A DNA stretch of 58,006 nucleotides from Bdellovibrionia bacterium. Lineage in GTDB: Bacteria; Bdellovibrionota; Bdellovibrionia; Bdellovibrionales; UBA1609. The first letter of the stretch is position 1. Every line of letters starts with the position of its first letter. The translations under genes were made by a program, and so were the position numbers. Under the pieces are notes generated by a model. The model was not told the DNA's origin, made no database searches, and saw only the letters and a program-made list of their open reading frames with translations. The stretch covers positions 1-58,006 of the forward strand of contig JAUILT010000005.1 in NCBI GenBank assembly GCA_030432925.1, in the 5' to 3' direction. Below are positions 24,620 through 32,256 of the stretch, in pieces.

Positions 24620-25212
24620 ATAACGAATCAAAGAATACGGTGCCAAATATTTGGCTTGCGCAGGAAAATACTATTCGAGTTTATAAGTTGATCGCTATAG
24701 GACTAAGCATTCTTTCAGTTGTGCTGATGTCCACTGTGGTGGTGATGAGCTTTAGTGATCCAGTCGTTGTTAGTGAAACCTCTGAACAGTTGAAGTTTTA
24801 CCCGAGCAAAAAAGCTCCTGCGACGATTGGAGAGAAAGAAATCAAGAGTTTTAGCGAGGAGTTTTTGCGGCGGTTCTATGTCTGGTCAAGCTTCGATCCA
24901 GAGGCTCTAAAAATCGAGATCTCTCCTTTGACTGAGGAGAACTTAGTAAAAAAAGCTGTGGCTGCCCAGTTAAAAAAATATGGGTCGAAGGACTTTGCTG
25001 GTAAGAAAATCGCACAGGCGATTACATTTGTGAGAGTCAATGTGTTTGAGGACCGAGTTGAGTGTCTGTTTGATAGAGTTTTAAAAATTGATGGTCTACC
25101 TCTAGTGATTCCAACCACCATGACGCTATCTTTGCTGAAGGGTAAGGCAAACCGACTGAACCCTATGGGTGTTTATGTTGTTGGAATCAACGAGAGTGAG
25201 GGAATCAATTAG
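24616..25212 (+). CDS. virB8: VirB8/TraE-like protein (ICE1)
   Basis: 198 aa with one N-terminal TM (about residues 24-46, LIAIGLSILSVVLMSTVVVMSF), then a periplasmic alpha/beta domain (LKFYPSKK ... SFSEEFLRRFYVWSSFDPEAL ... VNVFEDRVECLFDRVLKIDGLPL). Length and topology fit TraE/VirB8 assembly factors. Overlaps virB6 by 4 bases. The ICE2 counterpart is at 50458. Confidence 0.8.
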   Translation: MNNESKNTVPNIWLAQENTIRVYKLIAIGLSILSVVLMSTVVVMSFSDPVVVSETSEQLKFYPSKKAPATIGEKEIKSFSEEFLRRFYVWSSFDPEALKIEISPLTEENLVKKAVAAQLKKYGSKDFAGKKIAQAITFVRVNVFEDRVECLFDRVLKIDGLPLVIPTTMTLSLLKGKANRLNPMGVYVVGINESEGIN

Positions 25213-25213
25213 A

Positions 25214-25951
25214 ATGTTAATGCTGTTGATGTGCATGACTCTGATGTGCCCAAATCTTATGGCTGGGCCACCAGGGGAAAAAAGGACAATTCTCACATCT
25301 GGAGAAAAAGTTTATACCATTAAGTATCAACTGGGACAAAGTACAGTGTTGTACTTTGGTGAACAGCCTCAAACTGTGATCTGCGGGAATAAGAACTACT
25401 TCAATATTGAAAAGATCAAGGGAGGGATTACGATTCAGCCTCTATCGAATATTTCAACTAATCTGACCGTTTTATCTGGCGGCAGAAGATATTTGTTTTA
25501 TCTGACACCTTCTGGCCGGAGAAAATCTGACGGTTTTGTTGAAGTGAGATGGGTTCCAAAGGCTGCGACCAAGCCAGTGAGATCAAAAGTGGAAGTGGAC
25601 CAATCTTACAAGGTCAATGAGATTGGCTCTCACTTAAAATTGAGCCCTAGCCTAGAGTTTTCGGTGCTGAATGAAAAGTGGCTGGACAATGATGGTAGAC
25701 AAATTTTTGAGCTGAGGTTGAAGAATTCGAGCCGTGCTAGAATCTCAACTGGTAGCATTGAGGTTATCGCCGCTTCAAAAGGCAAACCGATTAAAAAACA
25801 AGTGCTCGTCTGGGAAATGCAAAAGCTTTCAAAAGGTCAAGTGACGATGGGGAGACTTATTGTGACTGAAAAGGTCAATGGCCCCATGAGAATTTTAGTT
25901 GGGTTTAAAGGTAAAACAACAGAGCTTGTGATTGGGAGAAAGTATCGCTAG
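25214..25951 (+). CDS. virB9: VirB9/TraK-like secretin-associated protein (ICE1)
   Basis: About 245 aa. ATG 25214 sits one base after the previous stop and gives a signal peptide (LMLLMCMTLMCPNLMA). The N-terminal half shows the family patterns VYTIKYQLGQSTVLYFGEQ and ISTNLTVLSGGRRYLFYL; the C-terminal half is beta-rich. It would form the outer-membrane core complex with VirB10 and the lipoprotein. The ICE2 homologue is at 51048. Confidence 0.8.
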   Translation: MLMLLMCMTLMCPNLMAGPPGEKRTILTSGEKVYTIKYQLGQSTVLYFGEQPQTVICGNKNYFNIEKIKGGITIQPLSNISTNLTVLSGGRRYLFYLTPSGRRKSDGFVEVRWVPKAATKPVRSKVEVDQSYKVNEIGSHLKLSPSLEFSVLNEKWLDNDGRQIFELRLKNSSRARISTGSIEVIAASKGKPIKKQVLVWEMQKLSKGQVTMGRLIVTEKVNGPMRILVGFKGKTTELVIGRKYR

Positions 25952-26861
25952 CTGGAAAGCGCGGGCAAGCAGGGTATTTCTAGTTGAGAGTGGTGGGAAA
26001 AAAATATTGGTTGCAAAGAAGGTCGGCATTTATCTGGCCGGCCTTTTTCTTTTGGCTACAGCAATCCTGGCTTGGCTTGGTCCAACAGAGGACATAACTC
26101 ACTACTCGCAGTCCCACGGAACTGTCGAGGATAGTGACAGCAATAGAGAAGGTTCTAGTGCAACGGATGATGTGGCAAATCTGTTTGGGCAAGGAGAGGC
26201 CAAAAGGAAAAGAGATGCAGAAAATCAACGAAGAGCAAATAGTAAGAAGAAAAGTAGCATCAAGTATTTTACATCACAGTTGATTGGTTCTGACGCAGAG
26301 AAAGCAAAGACTATGCTATCTGGCTCGAAGCTTCTTGGCGTCCTTTTGAACCCAATCGACACTAGGGCTGACAGCCCTGTGAGGGCAAAAGTCATCCGAG
26401 ATGCAGCCAGCGGAGGTCTGATGATTGAAAAAGGCTCGGTTCTTGTTGGTCGCTTTTCTTATTCAGGTTCTGGAGATCGGGTTCGAATTGATTTCGACCG
26501 AGTTGTTTCCTCATCAGGAAAGGCCAAAAAAATAAGTGCCCAAGCTCTCGATGCGTCAAGTTTCACCGCAGGAATCACAGGTGAAGCTTTTTCAGAAGAA
26601 GGTATCAAAATAGCAAGTCAGCTTGGCCTTTCCATGTTTTCTGGCATGGCCGACGTTCTCACAGAGAAGGAGTCACTTGGTTTCGCACAAGGCTCTATTC
26701 AGGCAAAACCCACTATGAAGAACGCTCTCTTACAGGGGCTATCGGGTGCAGCAAGGGATCAATCTCAAAGAACAGCTAGAGATATCGAATCACTTAAGGA
26801 GTATGTTCTGGTGGAAAAAGGCAAGGAACTCATCATCGAACTAACGGAGGACTACAAATAG
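25944..26861 (+). CDS. virB10: VirB10/TraB-like core-complex protein, start uncertain (ICE1)
   Basis: About 305 aa. A cytoplasmic basic N-terminus and one TM (VGIYLAGLFLLATAILAWLG) are followed by a variable linker and the conserved beta-barrel domain (VLLNPIDTRADSPVRAKVI, MIEKGSVLVGRFSYSGSGDRV, then QAKPTMKNALLQG and a terminal KGKELIIELTEDYK). No ATG is available. ATC 25944 stands 5 bases after GGGAG; TTG 25932 is the alternative but has no ribosome site. The ICE2 homologue starts at a normal ATG overlapping virB9. Confidence 0.8.
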   Translation: MASWKARASRVFLVESGGKKILVAKKVGIYLAGLFLLATAILAWLGPTEDITHYSQSHGTVEDSDSNREGSSATDDVANLFGQGEAKRKRDAENQRRANSKKKSSIKYFTSQLIGSDAEKAKTMLSGSKLLGVLLNPIDTRADSPVRAKVIRDAASGGLMIEKGSVLVGRFSYSGSGDRVRIDFDRVVSSSGKAKKISAQALDASSFTAGITGEAFSEEGIKIASQLGLSMFSGMADVLTEKESLGFAQGSIQAKPTMKNALLQGLSGAARDQSQRTARDIESLKEYVLVEKGKELIIELTEDYK

Positions 26862-28387
26862 AAAACAATAACAATGCTGGAAACAACAAATTTTTGAATA
26901 TCATTGGAGATGCTTTCACATTTATTGTGCAATTCTCATTTGGGGTGGTGTGGAGAGGCCTTTGTCGAAGCTGTACATGGAAGCGCAAATATGTCGTTAG
27001 ATGGACTGTCTATCTGACTTGGCTCATCGTGGTGACTCTGGGTCCAGCCTGGAGTCTCGGCTATATAATTTGGTCGATCTTCTCATGGATTAAGATGGAA
27101 GGAGTTGGTATCTGGGTTGCCGAATCGGTGCATGAATCGGCCTTGGTGAGCCTACTATTTCTGCCGCCGTTTCTTTTATGGTTGGGAGCTAGAGGCTACA
27201 AAGACTGGAGCCTTGTCAGAAAATATGACTCAGCCATCAAACACTTAGGGCTTAAAACGCCCACTGGTATCAAGCCGACGGTATTGAAAGTGATTGAACT
27301 TGAAAACCACAGAAAGCGAGTGATTGTTCAGGCTGTTGGAATTGATGTGAAGTCCTTTAGAGACAAAAAGGGATCAATTGATTCGAGCTTCAATACAATT
27401 GTGCAAGATATCTCGGTGTCAAAGGGCAACCGTCAAAATGTTGAGATTTTAATTTCAGACAAAGAGCTGCCATCCCTTGTCACATTTGAAAGTCGCAAGA
27501 ACAGATTGAAGAAACCGTATTCGTTTTTAGTTGGTGAGAGTTTTGACAATTTCATCGTTGCCAATCTATGCGATATTCATCATCTGCTTGTTGCTGGAAC
27601 AACTGGTGGGGGTAAAAGTTATTTCTTTAAACAAGCGATAACGGGACTTCTGAAGTCATCACAGCATATTCAAGTTTATCTTATTGACCTCAAAAAAGGT
27701 GTTGAGACAAGACCATTTCGTGATCTTCAGAATGTGCGAGTTGCTAAAGATGAACCATCTGCCATCACCTACCTCCAAGCCGTTGTGGATGAAATGAATC
27801 GACGCTTTGATTTTCTTGAAGAGAAAGGCTTCAACGAGATTGATCCGGCGAGAGATGGTTTTGACAGGATTGTGGTGGCAGTAGATGAGGCCTCCAATCT
27901 TTTCACTCTTTCTAAAAGTTCAAAAGAAGTGAAGGATCGTTCAATTTTGGCCCGTGAGTTGACAGACAAGATTGCCAAACTTGGGAGAGCTGCGGCCATA
28001 CATTTGATTTTGGCAACCCAAAAAGTTGTCAAAGATACTATTGACACACGAGTTCAGACAAACATCAACGCGAAAGTCTGCTTTAAGGTCAACAGCATCC
28101 CTAGCTCAACCACAGTGCTTGGAAACAAGAATGCTTTTGAACTTCCGAGTACAAAAGGCCGAGCCATTTGGTCTTATGGAACAACAGAGCTGATTGTGCA
28201 GGTCCCAAGACTGAATCCAGATGAGTTAAATGCCGAGATCGAGTTGCTGAAGAAGAAGTTCAACACTCCGAACTCTCCAGTCAAGATGCCAATGCTTTCC
28301 GTTGGGGTTCAGAAGAAAAAGAAGAATCCCAATGTGCAGATAAATGACCAGGACATTGAAGAAGTAGACGTTGAGGAAAGCAAGTGA
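26858..28387 (+). CDS. FtsK/TraD-like coupling ATPase with a probable AUA start (ICE1)
   Basis: About 509 aa. N-terminal membrane part (WTVYLTWLIVVTLGPAWSLGYIIW and ALVSLLFLPPFLLWLG), then a FtsK/HerA-type motor: Walker A LVAGTTGGGKSYF (about residue 245), Walker B RIVVAVDEASNLF and sensor LILATQKV. It likely delivers DNA to the VirB channel. The frame is open upstream of TTG 26894. CGGAGG lies 8 bases before ATA 26858, which overlaps the virB10 stop (aaATAGaa), and alignment with ICE2 (start 52780) favours this longer N-terminus. TTG 26894 has no ribosome site. Confidence 0.85.
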   Translation: MENNNNAGNNKFLNIIGDAFTFIVQFSFGVVWRGLCRSCTWKRKYVVRWTVYLTWLIVVTLGPAWSLGYIIWSIFSWIKMEGVGIWVAESVHESALVSLLFLPPFLLWLGARGYKDWSLVRKYDSAIKHLGLKTPTGIKPTVLKVIELENHRKRVIVQAVGIDVKSFRDKKGSIDSSFNTIVQDISVSKGNRQNVEILISDKELPSLVTFESRKNRLKKPYSFLVGESFDNFIVANLCDIHHLLVAGTTGGGKSYFFKQAITGLLKSSQHIQVYLIDLKKGVETRPFRDLQNVRVAKDEPSAITYLQAVVDEMNRRFDFLEEKGFNEIDPARDGFDRIVVAVDEASNLFTLSKSSKEVKDRSILARELTDKIAKLGRAAAIHLILATQKVVKDTIDTRVQTNINAKVCFKVNSIPSSTTVLGNKNAFELPSTKGRAIWSYGTTELIVQVPRLNPDELNAEIELLKKKFNTPNSPVKMPMLSVGVQKKKKNPNVQINDQDIEEVDVEESK

Positions 28388-29127
28388 TGGGTATTGCGAT
28401 ACAAAGCAGGGATCGAAAGGTTTTGAAATTTGTATTCAGTTACCGTGTTGTCACTTTTGAGCAGATAAGCAGAAAGTTTTTTGCAAAAAGCCATTTTACA
28501 ATTGCCTCAAGAAGGGTCAGGAAGATGGTTGAAGAAAGATTACTTAAGCAGATTCCTTCACACAAAGATGGAAGACTTATTAAGTGTCTAGGTATCACTG
28601 AAAAAGGATTAAAACTTGTTTGTGAGGACTGGGAATTTGAGATCGACAACCCCTACTTTAAGAGTGAGTCTCCAATCCATGATTTTCACTTGGCGGAGCT
28701 TGGAACAAGGTTTGAGTCGTTGACTCTCTTTGAACATTTTTACCCAGAGAATCTACTACAATCCTCGACAGCTTTTCAAGGCGATCCAATGTTTCGTGAC
28801 TTGGTTCGTTTAAATTCTGACGCGGTTCTATTGCTAAAAGATCAAAATGGCGATCAGCTTGTGTATGCCGTTGAGTACGAGGCGAGCAAGAAATCTCCAA
28901 GCCGCTACGTTGACAAGCTTGGGAGCTACTATCAAGTCGGAAGTATTGATGGCCTCCTATATATCTGCTCATCACAAATGATCGCGGATGCGGTTGCACG
29001 AGCAGACAAACAAATTTGCAAACAAGACGAGTCATTTGTGTATTTGACCACAGAGGAAGATGCACTCAAACCATCCAAGAAGTTGATCTTCAGAGGGACT
29101 AAAGGTGGAGGAATAAGATTATATTAA
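28387..29127 (+). CDS. Replication-relaxation family protein (ICE1)
   Basis: 246 aa resembling PF13814. N-terminal winged-helix (DRKVLKFVFSYRVVTFEQISRKFF ... RRVRKMVEERLL), then HDFHLAELGTRFESL and RLNSDAVLLLKDQNG ... YAVEYEASKKSPSRYVDKLGSYYQ, a pattern recalling a nuclease-like fold with D...E-x-E residues. Some members of this family are reported plasmid relaxases in Bacillus; no classical MOB relaxase is present here, so this is the best relaxase candidate. Starts in a TGATG overlap with the coupling gene and is followed by an inverted-repeat region. Confidence 0.65.
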   Translation: MGIAIQSRDRKVLKFVFSYRVVTFEQISRKFFAKSHFTIASRRVRKMVEERLLKQIPSHKDGRLIKCLGITEKGLKLVCEDWEFEIDNPYFKSESPIHDFHLAELGTRFESLTLFEHFYPENLLQSSTAFQGDPMFRDLVRLNSDAVLLLKDQNGDQLVYAVEYEASKKSPSRYVDKLGSYYQVGSIDGLLYICSSQMIADAVARADKQICKQDESFVYLTTEEDALKPSKKLIFRGTKGGGIRLY

Positions 29128-29141
29128 GCAAGTTTGGGGGG

Positions 29142-29189
29142 TGCCTACAGCTAGGCAAGTACCTGCCTTTTAGGTGCCTATTGGTAGGC
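29142..29189. other. Candidate oriT: twin inverted repeats (ICE1)
   Basis: TGCCTA-CAGC-TAGGCA (29142-29157) and GCCTA-TTGG-TAGGC (29176-29189) are two hairpins sharing the same arms, with a further GCCT in between. They lie in the only gap of the transfer operon, just after the putative relaxase gene. ICE2 has a different inverted repeat at the same place. Confidence 0.4.
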
Positions 29190-29363
29190 GAGCAAAAAGC
29201 TGTCAAGGGATTGAAATCATTGAAATTGAGATGTTTGAGAATTGACGGGGTCATAGGATTTAAAGTTTTGATGGAATGTTTGGAGTTGAGGCGATGGGTT
29301 GACGAGCTGGCGAAGGAATTTGGAGGAACAAGTGAGTTACGAATAATAAATAAGGAGACGACT

Positions 29364-29774
29364 ATTAGAATAAAAATTATTGCCGGATTGATTTTGTGTG
29401 CGCTGCTGAGTGGGTGTTCAACATTAAAAGAGTCTTTGATTCTTGGAGCTGGTTCAGGTGTTGCAATAGGTGCAATAGCCGGTGCTCAGGCTCCTGGTGA
29501 TAGAGGTGAGAATTCTATAAAAGGAGCGGTACTTGGTGGAGTAGCTCTGGGACTTACCAGCTACATCATCCACAACAGCCTCACGAAAAGAGATGAGAAA
29601 ACTCGGCGAGAGACCTTGATGAATCTGCAGCATTACGATGTTCTAGGCTTCGAGGGTATCTCAAATAAAAAGAATGGCTACAAGAATGAGAACTGCTTTT
29701 CCACAGAAAGAGTGGACGGAAAGCTTGTTTCGATTCCTTGCAGCTTGGCCGGTGAAGGAGTGAATGGGCAGTGA
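29364..29774 (+). CDS. Glycine-zipper lipoprotein with a probable AUU start (ICE1)
   Basis: 136 aa. Signal sequence RIKIIAGLILCALLSGC ends in a lipobox (LLSGC), so the protein is an outer-membrane lipoprotein, possibly the VirB7/TraV part of the core complex. A glycine-zipper segment follows (GAGSGVAIGAIAGA ... GAVLGGVALGL). No ATG/GTG/TTG gives a proper signal peptide: AAGGAG at 29352-29357 stands 6 bases before ATT 29364. An ATG at 29272 would place 30 polar residues ahead of the signal sequence. The ICE2 homologue has the same arrangement (55203). Confidence 0.75.
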   Translation: MRIKIIAGLILCALLSGCSTLKESLILGAGSGVAIGAIAGAQAPGDRGENSIKGAVLGGVALGLTSYIIHNSLTKRDEKTRRETLMNLQHYDVLGFEGISNKKNGYKNENCFSTERVDGKLVSIPCSLAGEGVNGQ

Positions 29775-30154
29775 GTCCTCGCGGCTCACTTGATGGAAAT
29801 AAAAAACAAATTCTGCGTGTGGCCCTCGATGAGAGAGCCACACGTTGCTACTTCTCGATGGTCGAAAAGCTCCGAGGACAAAACGCATTTTTAAAAATTC
29901 ATCCCTCACACTTTGTCAGCTTTCTGGTCACAGATTTTTTCGAGACCTATTTTGAAAAAGATATTGATGTGCTTGTGGCCCAGTTTTTTGACTCGCAGGG
30001 CTATCATGATAAGCAAATGAAGCTAGCCGGTCAGGGTGAGTTTGAGCGAGTTATCTCGGACACCCTTGCTCATATCAAGCAAGTAAAGTCTAAGGCTCGA
30101 AAGAAACCCACGAAGAAGAAGGCTGCCAGAAATGAGACGGACTCTCTATCGTGA
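29771..30154 (+). CDS. Basic accessory protein (ICE1)
   Basis: 127 aa starting at GTG overlapping the lipoprotein stop. A helical N-terminal part (RVALDERATRCYFSMVEKLRGQ ... HFVSFLVTDFFETYFEKDI) and a Lys-rich C-terminus (KSKARKKPTKKKAARN) suggest a DNA-binding protein. ICE2 has a counterpart of like size and layout (55676, PSKVVSKVLVNFCDKYFQREI). It could be a relaxosome accessory; no family is recognised. Confidence 0.6.
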   Translation: MSPRGSLDGNKKQILRVALDERATRCYFSMVEKLRGQNAFLKIHPSHFVSFLVTDFFETYFEKDIDVLVAQFFDSQGYHDKQMKLAGQGEFERVISDTLAHIKQVKSKARKKPTKKKAARNETDSLS

Positions 30155-30189
30155 AGCATTACAGCCGAGCGAGGGAGACAAGAGATTTC

Positions 30190-30213
30190 TTGACCAGTGT
30201 AAAATACTACACT
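30190..30213 (+). promoter_or_regulatory. Promoter with operator AGTGTA-N6-TACACT
   Basis: A TTGACC box (30190-30195) is followed immediately by the inverted repeat AGTGTA-AAATAC-TACACT (30196-30213), with the -10 region overlapping its right arm. It precedes the XRE gene at 30227 by 14 bases: a typical autorepressor layout. Confidence 0.5.
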
Positions 30214-30226
30214 AAAGTTATTTTTG

Positions 30227-30481
30227 ATGGACAGATACGACGACAATCAAGAGTTTCTGATGGCGAACAATTTGAAGATGAGGCTCTTGAGCGAGATCAA
30301 ATCCGTCATGAAAAAAGAAGAAATCAGTCAGGCCGAAGTCGCCAGACGCATTGGAGCCAAACGCTACAACATCAACAAGGTGATGCAGAAAAAGCTTCCG
30401 GTGACTCTGGACTTCTTGTTAAAGATGGCCGAGGGCTTGGGGCTCGATGTGCAGATGAAGGTAAAAAGGCGAAAAGCTTAA
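30227..30481 (+). CDS. Antitoxin-like XRE-family HTH protein
   Basis: 84 aa from ATG 30227. The domain KMRLLSEIKSVMKKEEISQAEVARRIGAKRYNINKVMQKKLPVTLDFLLKMAEGLGLDVQMKVKR is of the HigA/HTH-antitoxin type, but no toxin gene is adjacent. A palindrome just upstream suggests autoregulation. It lies directly before the recombination genes and may control excision. It has no close counterpart in ICE2. Confidence 0.7.
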   Translation: MDRYDDNQEFLMANNLKMRLLSEIKSVMKKEEISQAEVARRIGAKRYNINKVMQKKLPVTLDFLLKMAEGLGLDVQMKVKRRKA

Positions 30482-30553
30482 ACTCATCTGCAAGTGCTCA
30501 ATGTCTAAAGACCGGAGCTTAGGCAGATTTCTTCTAATAGAGATGTTGATTTG

Positions 30554-30751
30554 ATGGCTCCTATTGAGCCAGTGCTCTTTGACAATTTCATATGGTTAGA
30601 CACGAATGAGGCAGCGGTGTACCTCAGAACCTCTCCGAAACAGATTCGGAGCTGGATCTATCAGGGAAAAATCAGGGCCTACAGGCTTTTGGGGCGAAGT
30701 TATCGTTTTAGAAAGCAGGATCTCGACTCCTTAATGAAAGGAGTCAGATGA
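30554..30751 (+). CDS. xis: Excisionase-type MerR/HTH_17 protein (ICE1)
   Basis: 65 aa. LDTNEAAVYLRTSPKQIRSWIYQGKIRAYRLLGRSYRFRKQDLDSLM is a compact winged HTH of the excisionase family, which bends att DNA and sets recombination direction. It overlaps the integrase start by 4 bases. The ICE2 homologue is at 56153. Confidence 0.85.
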   Translation: MAPIEPVLFDNFIWLDTNEAAVYLRTSPKQIRSWIYQGKIRAYRLLGRSYRFRKQDLDSLMKGVR

Positions 30752-31902
30752 TGGCAATTTCTACCTACAAGGTTGAAGTTAAACCTGGCGTTACCAAAAC
30801 ATTCTTCTTGGTTCAGGCCGAGGGAATCAACAGGTACACCGGAAAACGCGTGCAAAAAAAACGCAGAGGAATTACGTCAAGAGTAAAAGCGGAACGGGTT
30901 TATAGAGAACTCTGGAATCTCTGCTTAGAAGAACACCCGATGGGAAATCCCATCTCAAGTTTTGGTGAATTGAGGGAGTGCTACTTTAACGATGTTGAAA
31001 TGAACACAAGAACTGAGCTTAACTTAGGTGGCTTCAGTCCGAAGGTCATCTCGACAAAGAAAAGTCGCTTTGTGCATCTTGGTTCATGGGACCAACTGCA
31101 CTTGGATCTATTCACTGAATACTTTGTCACTCAGGAGCTGGATAGGCTCGAAGCTGGCGGCATTGTTAGCCGCAGTCTTTCAGCCAGCATCCAAAAGGAA
31201 GTGAAGTGTTTGTTCAACTATGCAGTGAAAAGAGGTTTTCTAAAAGTAAACCCAATCGCGAACTTGAAGAAGCGAAAGGTTCCAAAAAGAAAGAAAGTAG
31301 CTTTGACCCATGAAGAGTCCAATCTCTTACTGAGAGAGGCTAGGATTCAAGGTCATCCCTACTTTTTTATTTGGCTCCTGTCGCTGACACTAGGGTTGAG
31401 GCGAAGTGAACTCGCAGGAATGAAGTGGCTTGATATAGATTTTGAACATCGGCTAATTCATCTAAGGCGGCAAATGCAGCCCAAAGAGGGGTTAGTTGAG
31501 AAGCTCAAAAACAATGAGGAAAGAACGGTGGCGATTCCCGCTTCTGTGATTTCCACCATGAAGGAGTATCAGCTCAAGTCCAAAAGTGAGTTTGTTATTG
31601 ATATCGACTGCAAGAAGTGGATCGGTGGCAACCAATCTCAGGTATTGAGAGAGTTTTGCCGCAAGATCGGCATTAAAGAAGTCACCCACCATCAGCTTCG
31701 AGCAACATATATCACCCTTTCACTGGTTGACGGAATTCCCCTTGGCATCGTCAAGGAGAGCGTAGGTCACGCGAAATTGAGTACGACTGACGAATACTTC
31801 AGATCATCTGGAATTGAGATGCGAGGTAAAACGGACAGTCTGAGTATCAATGTACCGCAGGAAATGGAAGCAGCGGTCACAAAGCTTAGAAAAGTGAAGT
31901 GA
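30748..31902 (+). CDS. int: Tyrosine site-specific integrase (ICE1)
   Basis: 384 aa. N-terminal arm-binding part with KRVQKKRRGITSRVKAE, a core-binding SAM-like domain and the catalytic domain with Arg in LGLRRSEL (about 217), HHQLRAT (His/Arg about 314-317), VGHAKLS (His about 340) and nucleophile Tyr in DEYFRSS (about 349). It should integrate ICE1 into the tRNA-Pro 3' end. The right att core begins 60 bases after its stop. Confidence 0.93.
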   Translation: MMAISTYKVEVKPGVTKTFFLVQAEGINRYTGKRVQKKRRGITSRVKAERVYRELWNLCLEEHPMGNPISSFGELRECYFNDVEMNTRTELNLGGFSPKVISTKKSRFVHLGSWDQLHLDLFTEYFVTQELDRLEAGGIVSRSLSASIQKEVKCLFNYAVKRGFLKVNPIANLKKRKVPKRKKVALTHEESNLLLREARIQGHPYFFIWLLSLTLGLRRSELAGMKWLDIDFEHRLIHLRRQMQPKEGLVEKLKNNEERTVAIPASVISTMKEYQLKSKSEFVIDIDCKKWIGGNQSQVLREFCRKIGIKEVTHHQLRATYITLSLVDGIPLGIVKESVGHAKLSTTDEYFRSSGIEMRGKTDSLSINVPQEMEAAVTKLRKVK

Positions 31903-31903
31903 A

Positions 31904-31973
31904 TCCCTTCCATTCCCTGCCAGGAAGTGCTAACTATTTGAAATTACTGGGGGTCGGTAGTCCCGACCAATTT
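31904..31973. other. ICE1/ICE2 junction: middle att site with arm repeats
   Basis: Contains the right copy of the ICE1 terminal repeat (31904-31922), the inverted arm repeat TGCTAACTATTTG (31928-31940) and the att core CCGACCAATTT (31963-31973). The core is preceded by GGTCGGTAGTCCCGACC, which can fold back on itself. This is both the right end of ICE1 and the left end of ICE2. The following 280 bases to 32256 contain no gene. Confidence 0.7.
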
Positions 31974-32091
31974 TCGCAAGTAGTTTCTCAAAAAATCCTA
32001 AAAAATTAAAAATTCTAAGTATTTAAAATCATTCAAGGCGTTCAAGCCGATCTTCTTAAACATAAGTAGTCATAAGTCAGCATAATTTAAT

Positions 32092-32113
32092 TTCCCTGAC
32101 TTTTCCCTGACTT
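32092..32113. repeat. ICE2 terminal repeats, left copy
   Basis: TTCCCTGACTT occurs twice in tandem (32092-32102, 32103-32113). The right end of ICE2 has the pair CCCTGACTTTCCCTGACTTT (57513-57532). The repeat differs from the ICE1 pair, which would keep the two recombinases apart. Confidence 0.55.
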
Positions 32114-32143
32114 CTCAACTTCATTCCAGAAAATTTTCCCCTT

Positions 32144-32160
32144 GTTCATTATTCGTGAAC
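32144..32160. promoter_or_regulatory. GTTCA-N7-TGAAC operator upstream of the ICE2 HTH gene
   Basis: GTTCA-TTATTCG-TGAAC, with further GTTCA copies at about 32183-32212. It lies 97 bases before the HTH start and corresponds to the TGAA/TTCA palindrome of ICE1 at 4548. Confidence 0.35.
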
Positions 32161-32256
32161 GAGAGGTCAATTTTCCCCGCCTGTTCAGTTCAAGTTTTCC
32201 CACAAGTTCAAATCCCAAATTAAAAACCAATAACCACGGTGCAAAGGAGCATCACC

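Larger units (their letters stand above)
4346..31973. mobile_element. ICE1: integrative and conjugative element at tRNA-Pro
   Basis: A 27.6-kb element bounded by the att core repeats at 4346 and 31963. It ends with excisionase and tyrosine integrase genes next to the right att core. Inside are a double-HTH regulator, a sigma54-controlled YcaO/peptide/SBP/kinase module, secreted cargo proteins and a VirB-type transfer operon. It is followed directly by ICE2 in the same orientation. Boundaries rest on repeats and gene layout. Confidence 0.85.

Noticed and set aside
26894-28387. TTG 26894 as start of the ICE1 coupling ATPase
   Set aside because: No ribosome site precedes it and the ICE2 homologue needs a longer N-terminus; the CGGAGG-preceded ATA 26858 fits better, though it is a rare start.
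30151-30522. 123-aa reading frame overlapping the XRE gene at 30227
   Set aside because: It is in another frame over a clear HTH gene, has a low-complexity Arg/Gln composition and no ribosome site; taken as a shadow.
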